From Nocardiopsis potens DSM 45234 (GTDB lineage Bacteria; Actinomycetota; Actinomycetes; Streptosporangiales; Streptosporangiaceae): a stretch of 34,090 nucleotides of DNA. The notes under the pieces are model-generated. The model made no database searches, had not been told where the DNA came from, and saw nothing but the letters and a program-made list of their open reading frames with translations. Both the position numbers and the translations under genes were made by a program. Location: the NCBI RefSeq assembly GCF_000341105.1, contig NZ_ANBB01000085.1:1-34090 (forward strand), read 5' to 3'. Every line of letters begins with the position of its first letter. Positions within the stretch are counted from its first letter, which is position 1. Positions 7,109 through 14,724 of this stretch are shown here, piece after piece.

Positions 7109-9271
7109 ATGCCCCCCGCCGACACCACCGCATCCCCCTCGGGCGGCCGCGACCGGGACGCGGTCCGCGCGGTCCTGGACCGGGCCCGCGCCGAGGACCG
7201 CACCGCGCTCACCGCCCCCGAGGGCAGGGCCCTCGCCGACGCCTACGGCATCCCGGTGCCCGGCGAGGCGCTGGCGGCCTCCGCGGACGAGGCCGTCTCC
7301 GCCGCCGTCGAGCTGGGCCTGCCCGTGGCGGCCAAGATCGTCTCCCCCGACATCCTGCACAAGACCGACGCCGGCGGCGTGGCGATCGGCCTCGACTCGC
7401 CGCAGGCGGTCCGGGACGCCTACGAGCGGATCACCGCCAACGCCCGCGCGCACGACCCCGGCGCCCGGATCGACGGCGTGCAGATCCAGCGGATGGTCGG
7501 CGGCGGCACCGAGGTGCTCGTCGGCGCCGCCACCGACCCCACCTTCGGCAAGGTCGTGGTCTTCGGGCTGGGCGGCGTCCTGGTCGAGGTGCTGAAGGAC
7601 GTGTCCTTCCGGCTGGCCCCGGTGACCCGGGAGGAGGCGCTGGACCAGATCGGCGCGATCCGCGCGGCCGAGGTGCTGGACGGGGTGCGCGGCGGCGAGG
7701 CGGTGGACCGGGGCGCCCTGGCCGACCTGCTGGTGCGCCTGTCCGAGCTGGTCACCGACTTCCCCGAGATCGCCGAGGCGGACCTGAACCCGGTGTTCGC
7801 CTCCGCCGGCGGCGCCGTCGCCGCCGATCTGCGGTTCGTGCTGGACTTCGCGCCGGCGCCCGGGCCGAAGCGGTTCGAGCGCGAGGAGATCCTCGCCGCG
7901 ATGGAGCGGCTCTTCCGGCCGCGCTCCATCGCGGTCATCGGCGCTTCCAACGAGGCCGGGAAGATCGGCAACTCGGTCATCCGCAACATCGTCGACGGCG
8001 GCTACGAGGGCGAGGTGTACCCGGTCAACCCCAAGGCCGGCGAGGTCTACGGGCGCACCGCCTACCGCAGCGTCGCCGACATCCCCGGCGAGCTCGACGT
8101 CGCGGTCTTCGCCATCCCGGCGAAGTTCGTGGCCGGCGCGCTGGAGGAGGTCGGCGCGAAGGGCGCGGCGGGCGCGGTGCTCATCCCGTCGGGCTTCGCC
8201 GAGACCGGGGAGCAGGAGCTGCAGGACGAGGTGCTGGCCGTGGCGCGCAAGCACGGCGTGCGGCTGCTCGGCCCCAACATCTACGGCTACTACTACACCC
8301 CGCAGAAGCTCTCGGCGACCTTCTGCACCCCCTACGACGTGCGCGGCGGCACCGCGCTGACCTCGCAGTCCGGCGGGATCGGGATGGCGATCCTGGGGCA
8401 CAGCCGCAGCACCCGCACCGGCGTCTCGGCGATCGTGGGGGTGGGCAACAAGGCCGACATCGACGAGGACGACCTGCTGACCTTCTTCGGCCAGGACGAC
8501 AGCACCGACGCGATCGCCATGCACCTGGAGGACCTCAAGGACGGCCGGGCCTTCGTGGCGGCCGCCCGCGAGGTGGTGCCGCGCAAGCCGGTGGTGGTGC
8601 TCAAGGCCGGGCGGACCTCGGCCGGGGCGCGCGCCGCCGGGTCGCACACCGGTGCGCTGGCCGGCGACGACAAGGTCTACGACGACATCCTGCGCCAGGC
8701 CGGTGTGGTGCGCGCGCCCGGCCTGGGCGAGCTGCTGGAGTACGGCAGGGCGCTGCCGGTGCTGCCCGCCCCCGCCGGGGAGAACGTCGTCATCATCACC
8801 GGCGCCGGCGGGTCCGGTGTGCTGCTCTCCGACGCGGTGGTCGACAACGGCATGTCGCTGATGGAGATCCCGCCCGACCTGGACGAGGCGTTCCGGGCGT
8901 TCATCCCGCCGTTCGGTGCCGCGGGCAACCCGGTGGACATCACCGGCGGGGAGCCGCCGTCCACCTACGAGAAGACGATCCGCCTCGGCCTGGAGGACCC
9001 GCGGGTGCACGCGCTGATCCTGGGCTACTGGCACACCATCGTCACCCCGCCGATGGTCTTCGCCGAGCTGGTCGCCGGCGTGGTGGAGCAGGCGCGGGCC
9101 ACGGGCATCGACAAGCCGGTGGTGGCCTCGCTGTCCGGGGACACGGAGGTGGAGGCCGCCGCCGAGCACCTGTTCGAGCACGGGGTGGTGGCCTACCCCT
9201 ACACCACGGAGCGGCCGGTGCAGGTGCTCGGCGCGAAGTATCGCTGGGCGCGCGCCGCCGGACTATTGTGA
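7109..9271 (+). CDS. NDP-forming acyl-CoA synthetase, ATP-grasp domain first
   Basis: 720 residues. The N-terminal 225 are an ATP-grasp_5 domain (EGRALADAYGIPVPGE, KIVSPDILHKTDAGGV). A CoA-binding Rossmann domain starts near 272 (SIAVIGASNEAGKIGN), then come the succinyl-CoA-ligase flavodoxin-like domains with the phosphohistidine in GSHTGALAGDD (His about 513). Members of this superfamily interconvert acyl-CoA + ADP + Pi with acid + CoA + ATP through a phosphohistidine. Most have the CoA-binding half first, so the beta-alpha order here is the rarer arrangement. It starts 3 bp after frc and is surely co-transcribed. It may activate the pathway acid or recover ATP from its CoA ester; substrate unknown. 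No clear terminator follows. Confidence 0.85.
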   Translation: MPPADTTASPSGGRDRDAVRAVLDRARAEDRTALTAPEGRALADAYGIPVPGEALAASADEAVSAAVELGLPVAAKIVSPDILHKTDAGGVAIGLDSPQAVRDAYERITANARAHDPGARIDGVQIQRMVGGGTEVLVGAATDPTFGKVVVFGLGGVLVEVLKDVSFRLAPVTREEALDQIGAIRAAEVLDGVRGGEAVDRGALADLLVRLSELVTDFPEIAEADLNPVFASAGGAVAADLRFVLDFAPAPGPKRFEREEILAAMERLFRPRSIAVIGASNEAGKIGNSVIRNIVDGGYEGEVYPVNPKAGEVYGRTAYRSVADIPGELDVAVFAIPAKFVAGALEEVGAKGAAGAVLIPSGFAETGEQELQDEVLAVARKHGVRLLGPNIYGYYYTPQKLSATFCTPYDVRGGTALTSQSGGIGMAILGHSRSTRTGVSAIVGVGNKADIDEDDLLTFFGQDDSTDAIAMHLEDLKDGRAFVAAAREVVPRKPVVVLKAGRTSAGARAAGSHTGALAGDDKVYDDILRQAGVVRAPGLGELLEYGRALPVLPAPAGENVVIITGAGGSGVLLSDAVVDNGMSLMEIPPDLDEAFRAFIPPFGAAGNPVDITGGEPPSTYEKTIRLGLEDPRVHALILGYWHTIVTPPMVFAELVAGVVEQARATGIDKPVVASLSGDTEVEAAAEHLFEHGVVAYPYTTERPVQVLGAKYRWARAAGLL

Positions 9272-9590
9272 CCCGGGACACATGACGGTGGGCGCATCCG
9301 CGCCCCGCGCCCCGCCCGCCCCGGGCGGAGCGCCCGACCCGAGCCACCCGCCACCGCACGCACGACCCGGACGGCCCCCCTGGTCCCGTCCGGAGCATCC
9401 GAACCCGGCGGCCGGCCGGTCCGCCATCCGGCCGGCCCCGGGTGCACCGCGGCCTCCGCGCTCCGCCTGCGCGGGGCGCCGCGCCGGCCACGACCGCTCT
9501 GCGAGCCGCAGATAGGAGGCGGTATCCACTCCCCGGGGGCGTATGAGGGGCGAACTCGCATCCGTGACCTGCAAGGGAGAGATCCCGTCC
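9272..9590. other. Intergenic gap without a supported gene
   Basis: 319 bp. A 77-codon Pro/Arg-rich open frame is present but has no coding look. Near 9470 a GGGGCGCCGCGCC patch resembles one part of the repeat units of elements A and B, but no whole unit is recognisable. A promoter for the following transporter is probable; none stands out. Confidence 0.4.
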
Positions 9591-11210
9591 ATGGATTCCC
9601 CAGACGTTGAATCCGGCCGCCCCGCGAAGCGGGACGAACCCGTCTCCACCGACCCCGAGGCCGCCCGCGAGGCCTCCGTTCCCCGCCAGCGCAGGCCGCC
9701 CGCCCAGGAGCAGGCCTCCGGCGCCCCCGGGTCCGAGGCGCCCGCCGGGGGCCCGGCCGAGGCCCCCGCCGAGCGGTTCTGGCGGGCCGGCCGGCTGGAG
9801 CCGATGCCCATCCGCAAGCTGCCCAAGGCCCCGCCGTCCATCCACATCCTCGGCCCCACCGTGTTCCTGGTGGCGCTGGGCGTGGGCATGGGCGAGTCCT
9901 ACATGTGGCCCCGGCTGGTCCTGGTCTTCGGGCCGGAGATCCGGTGGCTGTTCCTGATCGGCGTGACCCTGCAGGCCGTCGTCATGCTGGAGATGGCCCG
10001 GTACGCGATGGCGACCGGCGAGAGCATCTTCTTCGGCGCGGCGCGGGTGTTCAAGCCGCTGATGTGGTTCTTCTTCATCACCGCGATCGCGGTCTACATC
10101 TGGCCGGGGCACCTCTCCGCGGGGGCCTCGGCGTTCGAGCGGGTGACCGGGATCCCCTGGCAGGCCACGGCGGTCGCCGGGATGCTCCTGGTCGGGGTGG
10201 TGTTCACCCTGGCCAAGGTGGTCTACAACCTGCTGGAGAACGTGCTGTCGATCTGCATCGGGCTGCTGGTCGTCGGCACCGCGGTGGTCGCGGCGATGGT
10301 GGGCAGCTTCGCCGACCTCGCCTCCACCGTCACCGGGATGTTCGCCATCGGCTACATGCCGGAGGAGGCGCTCTCCCCGGCCTGGTTCCCGATCATCGTC
10401 GGGTCGATCGCGTTCGCCGGCCCCTCCGGCATGCAGCAGATGTGGTACACGCTGCACCTGCGCGACAAGGGCGCGGGCATGGGCGCGCACATCCCGCAGG
10501 TGCGCGGCCTGCGGCACGCCGGCGAGCAGGAGAGCATGCCCTCGCGCGGCTTCATGTTCGACACCTCCGACTCCGCCGAGATGGGCAAGTGGAAGGGGTG
10601 GCGGCGCTGGGTCGCCTTCGACGCCCTGCTGCTCTTCTGGGGCATCACCATGCTGGTCACCATCTCCTTCACGGTGCTGGCGCAGGCCTCGGCGCGGCTG
10701 GACCCGGGCGTCACCGAGGTGATCCGGGACGGGGAGCGGGACGCCGCCCTGGACGCCATGGCCGGCGCCTTCTCCGCCGCCGGCAGCCCCGTCCTGGGCA
10801 CGGTCTTCTTCCTGTTCATCGCGTTGATCGGGCTGAACGCCACGCTCGGGCTGTTCGACTCCTTCTCCCGCGGCCAGGCCGACATGACCTACCACTTCGT
10901 GCCGGGCGCGAAGCGGTTCAGCGTCTCCAAGCTCTACGCGTTCTTCCTGTGGGGGCTGATCCTGTTCGGCATCGGCGTGCTGCTGTTCGGCCCGGCCGAC
11001 GGCCCCGCCGCGATCCTGGACGTGCTGGCCTTCCTGTCCACCTTCGCGATGGGCGCCTACTGCGTGGTGCTGCTGCTGGTGAACAACCTGACGCTGCCCA
11101 AGCCCATCCGCCCGGGCATCGTGTCCAACGCGCTGATCGGCTTCGCCGCGCTGTTCTACCTGGGTGCGCTCTTCTACTCGCTGTTCGCCTTCGGCGTGGT
11201 GGTGAGCTGA
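9591..11210 (+). CDS. Nramp-fold transporter without the canonical metal-binding motifs
   Basis: 539 residues. The first 70 are hydrophilic and Pro/Ala/Glu-rich; about 11 membrane helices follow. Helix 1 reads GPTVFLVALGVGMGESYMWP where Nramp metal transporters have DPGN. The helix-6 region (SIAFAGPSGMQQMW, about residue 270) lacks the MPH motif. It thus belongs to the Nramp/APC-superfamily branch often mislabelled divalent metal transporter, and metal transport is doubtful. ATG 9591 has AAGGGAGA at 9573-9580; an in-frame ATG at 9543 lacks a ribosome site. Its position after the CoA genes suggests it may carry an organic substrate or ion for that pathway (inference). It overlaps the next gene by one base (TGATG). 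Confidence 0.75.
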   Translation: MDSPDVESGRPAKRDEPVSTDPEAAREASVPRQRRPPAQEQASGAPGSEAPAGGPAEAPAERFWRAGRLEPMPIRKLPKAPPSIHILGPTVFLVALGVGMGESYMWPRLVLVFGPEIRWLFLIGVTLQAVVMLEMARYAMATGESIFFGAARVFKPLMWFFFITAIAVYIWPGHLSAGASAFERVTGIPWQATAVAGMLLVGVVFTLAKVVYNLLENVLSICIGLLVVGTAVVAAMVGSFADLASTVTGMFAIGYMPEEALSPAWFPIIVGSIAFAGPSGMQQMWYTLHLRDKGAGMGAHIPQVRGLRHAGEQESMPSRGFMFDTSDSAEMGKWKGWRRWVAFDALLLFWGITMLVTISFTVLAQASARLDPGVTEVIRDGERDAALDAMAGAFSAAGSPVLGTVFFLFIALIGLNATLGLFDSFSRGQADMTYHFVPGAKRFSVSKLYAFFLWGLILFGIGVLLFGPADGPAAILDVLAFLSTFAMGAYCVVLLLVNNLTLPKPIRPGIVSNALIGFAALFYLGALFYSLFAFGVVVS

Positions 11211-11734
11211 TGGGCGCGCGCACGGCGGCCCCGGCGCCGGCCGGGGGCGTGCTGCTCTACGCCGAGGCTGCGCTGCCCGGTGCCGCGATCGGCCTGGTGG
11301 CGGGCTCGTTCGGGGCGGTGACCGCCGCCCTGGCCGGGCTGGGCGCCGGGCTGACCGGGGCGATCGCGGCCGGGATGGGCGCCCCGCTGGCGCTGCTGGG
11401 CGGGGTGTACGGGGTGCTGGTCGGCCGGGGCGTGGTCGCGCCGGGCGCGATCGGCCCGGCCGCACTGTTCTGGGTGGTCGCCTTCCCCGCCGCCCGCCTC
11501 GCCGAAGAGGCCTTCGTCGCCGCGGCGCTCGGCCACGGCGCCGTGCTGCGCGAGCCGCTCCTGTCGTTCCTGCTGTTCCAGGCGATGCTGAGCCTCGGCT
11601 TCGCGATCGGCTTCCTCTGGCTGCACGAGCGGCTGGCCCCGCGCTGGTTCCACCGGATCCGGTCCCGCAACCCCGTCGCCGCGGCCCTGTCGGCGCACTA
11701 CGCCCCGCCCCCGGGCCGCCCGCCCAGGGGCTGA
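11210..11734 (+). CDS. Small membrane protein coupled to the Nramp-like transporter
   Basis: 174 residues with about four hydrophobic stretches (residues 15-50, 55-75, 82-100 and 115-135), rich in Ala and Gly, with a basic C-terminus (HERLAPRWFHRIRSRN). I do not recognise the family. Its ATG shares the A of the transporter's TGA stop, so translation is coupled. A role as accessory subunit of that transporter is the simplest inference; an independent function is possible. Confidence 0.7.
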   Translation: MGARTAAPAPAGGVLLYAEAALPGAAIGLVAGSFGAVTAALAGLGAGLTGAIAAGMGAPLALLGGVYGVLVGRGVVAPGAIGPAALFWVVAFPAARLAEEAFVAAALGHGAVLREPLLSFLLFQAMLSLGFAIGFLWLHERLAPRWFHRIRSRNPVAAALSAHYAPPPGRPPRG

Positions 11735-11772
11735 CCTCCTCCCATCCGCCCCTCTCCCTCCGCTGCTATCCT

Positions 11773-11798
11773 CCCCCGGGCGCGACCGCGCCCGGGGG
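11773..11798 (+). terminator. GC-rich hairpin before terC
   Basis: CCCCCGGGCGCG pairs with CGCGCCCGGGGG (12-base arms, minimal loop). There is no T run. It is either an actinobacterial-style terminator of the transporter pair or a leader structure of terC, whose GTG is 40 bp on. Confidence 0.5.
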
Positions 11799-11838
11799 CA
11801 GGCCGACCCGCGCCTGAAGAGACCTGGAGTATCTGCAC

Positions 11839-12876
11839 GTGGACATCGCACCCTGGATCTGGGCCGTCACGATCGCCGTCCTGTTAGGCGTGATCGCGGT
11901 CGACTTCGTCATCACCGCCCGCACCCCGCACGAGCCGTCGATGCGCGAGGCCGGCATCTGGATCGGCGTCTACGTCTCACTGGCGGTCCTGTTCGGCGTC
12001 GGGCTGGCCGCCTTCACCGACGGCCAGGCGGTGGACTTCTTCACCGGATGGATCGTCGAGTACTCGATGAGCATGGACAACCTGTTCGTGTTCATCCTCA
12101 TCCTGGGCGCGTTCGCGGTCCCGCCCGAGCACCGCCAGCGGGTGCTGCTGGTCGGCATCGCCCTGGCCCTGCTCTTCCGCGGCCTGTTCATCGCCCTGGG
12201 CGCGGCGGCGGTCAACGCCTTCGCCGGGGTGTTCTACCTGTTCGGCGCGTTCCTGCTGTTCACCGCCTGGAAGCTGATCGCCGGCGGCGATGAGGACGAG
12301 GAGTTCAAGGAGAACGCGGCCCTGCGGGCGGTCCGCAAGGTCCTGCCGACCACCGACGACTACCACGGCTCCCGCCTGACCGTCCGGATCGACGGCAGGC
12401 GCATGGTCACCCCGATGCTGATGGTGATGATCGCCGTCGGCATGACCGACATCCTGTTCGCCCTGGACTCCATCCCGGCGATCTTCGGCATCACCCAGGA
12501 GCCCTACCTGGTCTTCACCGCCAACGCCTTCGCCCTGATGGGCCTGCGCCAGCTCTACTTCCTCATCGGCGGCCTCCTGGACCGCCTGGTCTACCTCAGC
12601 CACGGGCTCGCGGTCATCCTCGGCTTCATCGGCGTGAAGCTGATCCTGCACGCCGTGCACGAGACCACCACCTGGCCGGTCCCGGAGATCCCCACCCTGC
12701 TCTCCCTGGTGGTCATCCTCCTCACCCTGCTGGTCACCGCCGCCGCCAGCCTCCTCAAGAGCCGCCGCACCGCAACGGCCGCCCCCCAGGCGACCGCCGA
12801 GGCGCAGCCCTCCGCCCCGGCCCACGACACCCCGGGCGACCCCGACGGCGGCGACGCCGACCGCCTCAAGGTCTAG
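11839..12876 (+). CDS. TerC/Alx family integral membrane protein
   Basis: 345 residues, about nine membrane helices, with the family signatures EYSMSMDNLFVFILIL (about residue 74) and TDILFALDSIPAIFGIT (about 205), whose acidic residues probably bind metal. TerC/Alx proteins are linked to manganese efflux, tellurite resistance and metalation of secreted proteins. The tail after residue 310 is hydrophilic (Ala/Pro/Asp). The GTG start is preceded by GGAG at 11825. A strong terminator follows, so the gene is probably monocistronic. No yybP-ykoY-type riboswitch is evident in the 100-bp leader. Confidence 0.88.
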   Translation: MDIAPWIWAVTIAVLLGVIAVDFVITARTPHEPSMREAGIWIGVYVSLAVLFGVGLAAFTDGQAVDFFTGWIVEYSMSMDNLFVFILILGAFAVPPEHRQRVLLVGIALALLFRGLFIALGAAAVNAFAGVFYLFGAFLLFTAWKLIAGGDEDEEFKENAALRAVRKVLPTTDDYHGSRLTVRIDGRRMVTPMLMVMIAVGMTDILFALDSIPAIFGITQEPYLVFTANAFALMGLRQLYFLIGGLLDRLVYLSHGLAVILGFIGVKLILHAVHETTTWPVPEIPTLLSLVVILLTLLVTAAASLLKSRRTATAAPQATAEAQPSAPAHDTPGDPDGGDADRLKV

Positions 12877-12900
12877 CCGCCCCACACCGGAGAGAAGAAA

Positions 12901-12930
12901 GGGCCGGGCACCCGCGCGGGTGCCCGGCCC
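12901..12930 (+). terminator. Terminator after terC
   Basis: A perfect 13-bp stem (GGGCCGGGCACCC / GGGTGCCCGGCCC) with a GCGC loop, 25 bp after the terC stop. An A-rich run (AGAAGAAA) precedes it, so it could also work on the minus strand. Confidence 0.8.
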
Positions 12931-12985
12931 TCAGTTCATGAGACCGAACGCTCTCTCCGGCGCCTGACCGGATACGGCCATCTCC

Positions 12986-13140
12986 CGGAAAGCCGCCTGT
13001 GCAGGCTCCCATGAGATGCGGGCCCTGTCTCCAGCCCCTTTGAAACCGGACGTTCTGGAGGCCGGACACTCCTGTTGCGTTATCAGGCAGCCCGCTAACC
13101 CGTTTGCGGAACCGCGCCCCTTGCAGGCCGGGCATTTCCC
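12986..13140 (+). repeat. Three degenerate direct repeats upstream of the unknown gene
   Basis: Related patches around TGCAGGC (13000), TGGAGGCCGGAC (13056) and TGCAGGCCGGGCAT (13122). The last two are preceded by CCCCTTTGAAACCG and CCCGTTTGCGGAACCG. Spacing is 56 and 66 bp and the matches are imperfect. They may be regulator sites or decayed repeats. No convincing gene lies in this gap. Confidence 0.4.
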
Positions 13141-13183
13141 AACGGATAATCTCCGACACGGCCCGTATCACCCCCTTGGGCCG

Positions 13184-14593
13184 ATGGGAGTGATTTTGGC
13201 GAAATCAGGAGAAGCTCTCGAAGACCTCGTGAAAGAAGCGGCCGTCGCGATCCATTCGTCCTCTGGCCTGTCCGGGAAGGTGGAGGAAGCGGCGGCGAAG
13301 GACGATGAGAAGCGAGAGGAGAAACGGAAGGATTCCGGCGGCGCCGGTGCCCTGCGCAGGAAACCCGGCCTGTCTCCGATCCCCGGGGCGAGCGGCGGCC
13401 TGGTGACGACTCCGTGGACCGTCCTGCACGCGCTCGCCCGCTCTCTCACTCTGACCCGGAAAGGGGCCGCGCGCGGCCTGTCCGAGCACTGGGGCGGCCT
13501 GAAATACGGCTTGGACCTCTCCCCCGATTCCGCGAAAGCGCGGGGGCACATGGTTCTCTCCTCCGACTCCCAGAGCATGGCCTCCGCCTACTACAAGCGC
13601 CTCCGCTCCGATGAGTTGGGCACCGGGTTCGGAATCGTCCTGGCCGAGCACATCCTGCGGGAACGCTACCCCGGGCACATGGTCTCGCTCATCCCCGCCG
13701 ACACCGCCCTGCAGGCCGGATGGGCCCTGAGCGCCAGTGATGAGAGGCACCGGAAAGGCCGGGGGAGCCTGCCGAGCCGCCAGCAGCGCCTCTCCTGCTT
13801 CTTCGAGGTCTGGAAGCCCGGAGAACCCTCCCGGGTGTTCCCCGTCGATTTCCGCGGCAACCACGGCACCCCCGCCAGGGTCCACCGACAGCTGGCGGAC
13901 TCCTCCGCCCGGGTCGAGGCCGTGCACATCGGCCCGTGGAACCGGACCCCGTGCATGGTGTTCGGCACCGTGCTGGACACGGATCGGCCCATCACGGTCT
14001 ACGGTTTGGAATCCCCGGGGTCGGGCCGGCTCCTGGGCCCTCCGAGTGAGAACCTGGACCGCGGGGTCGAATCCCGCCACGAATTCCCGGGAATCAACCG
14101 CCCGGCCCCAAGGGGCGGGCCCGTGGAGAACGTCCCCGGTTTCCACATCAAACCAGAGAACGGCGAGTGGTTTCAGCGGGTACTGGCGCATACCGCCGTG
14201 GCCGGCCTGGCCGCCTTCACCGGCGACGGCGAAGCGGCCTCCGGCTACCTCACCGAAGGCCAAGGAAAGAAATACTTCTCCGCCTACGCCCACTCGGCCA
14301 CCGGAAGCATCCGAAACGTCCACGGCGAGGAATTCTTCGGCCTCCCGTTCACCGGCACGGACCACGTGTTCCGGCTGGGCGATAAGCGCTTGGACGCCTT
14401 CTCCGGAGTCCCGGAATACCTGTTCGACCTCGTGGAAGGGAAAAAGGTGGAGCAGTACCGCCGCGAGGTCCACGCCCGGATGGCCGAGTGGTCCGAGAAG
14501 CCCGTCATCTGGGACGAGCGGTGGGGCGGCCCCGTCTCCCGGCACCCGGACGGTTCCGTCCTGGCGATACGCCCACTGCACCGGAGCACCTGA
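13184..14593 (+). CDS. Hypothetical protein, family not recognised
   Basis: About 469 residues from ATG 13184; GTG 13190 and TTG 13196 are alternatives, the last with GGGAG upstream. There is no signal peptide or membrane helix. Residues about 30-50 are a Lys/Glu/Asp-rich linker. The later part looks globular, with segments such as GFGIVLAEHILRERYPGH, RVFPVDFRGNHG, GLAAFTGDGEAASGYLTEG and EEFFGLPFTGTDHVFRLG. By eye it uses more A/T-ending codons than its neighbours (for example 13250-13350 and 13500-13660), which suggests horizontal acquisition. It stands alone between the terC terminator and a convergent gene. No function is proposed. Confidence 0.7.
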   Translation: MGVILAKSGEALEDLVKEAAVAIHSSSGLSGKVEEAAAKDDEKREEKRKDSGGAGALRRKPGLSPIPGASGGLVTTPWTVLHALARSLTLTRKGAARGLSEHWGGLKYGLDLSPDSAKARGHMVLSSDSQSMASAYYKRLRSDELGTGFGIVLAEHILRERYPGHMVSLIPADTALQAGWALSASDERHRKGRGSLPSRQQRLSCFFEVWKPGEPSRVFPVDFRGNHGTPARVHRQLADSSARVEAVHIGPWNRTPCMVFGTVLDTDRPITVYGLESPGSGRLLGPPSENLDRGVESRHEFPGINRPAPRGGPVENVPGFHIKPENGEWFQRVLAHTAVAGLAAFTGDGEAASGYLTEGQGKKYFSAYAHSATGSIRNVHGEEFFGLPFTGTDHVFRLGDKRLDAFSGVPEYLFDLVEGKKVEQYRREVHARMAEWSEKPVIWDERWGGPVSRHPDGSVLAIRPLHRST

Positions 14594-14650
14594 ACCTTTC
14601 CCCCTCTCCCGCGCCCGGACGCCCACCGGCTCTTCGGCCTCGGCAGCCTC

Positions 14651-14697
14651 GCGGCCGGCACCGACCTGAAGATGAAGGTCGGCCCGGTGCCGGCCGC
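14651..14697. terminator. Hairpin between convergent genes
   Basis: GCGGCCGGCACCGACCT pairs with AGGTCGG...GGTGCCGGCCGC, with a small bulge. It lies 57 bp after the unknown gene and 28 bp from the stop of the minus-strand gene, so it probably serves both. Confidence 0.6.
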
Positions 14698-14724
14698 TTC
14701 CCGGGCGGCGGGGCGGCCCGCGGC

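Noticed and set aside
9591-11210. Manganese/iron Nramp transporter
   Set aside because: DPGN in helix 1 and MPH in helix 6 are both missing.
11735-11838. Manganese riboswitch (yybP-ykoY) upstream of terC
   Set aside because: The conserved loop sequences are not visible; only a simple GC-rich hairpin is present.
12866-13171. Minus-strand ORF of 101 codons opposite the terC 3' end
   Set aside because: It reads through the strong terC terminator and the terC 3' end, and its composition reflects the degenerate repeats; no ribosome site.
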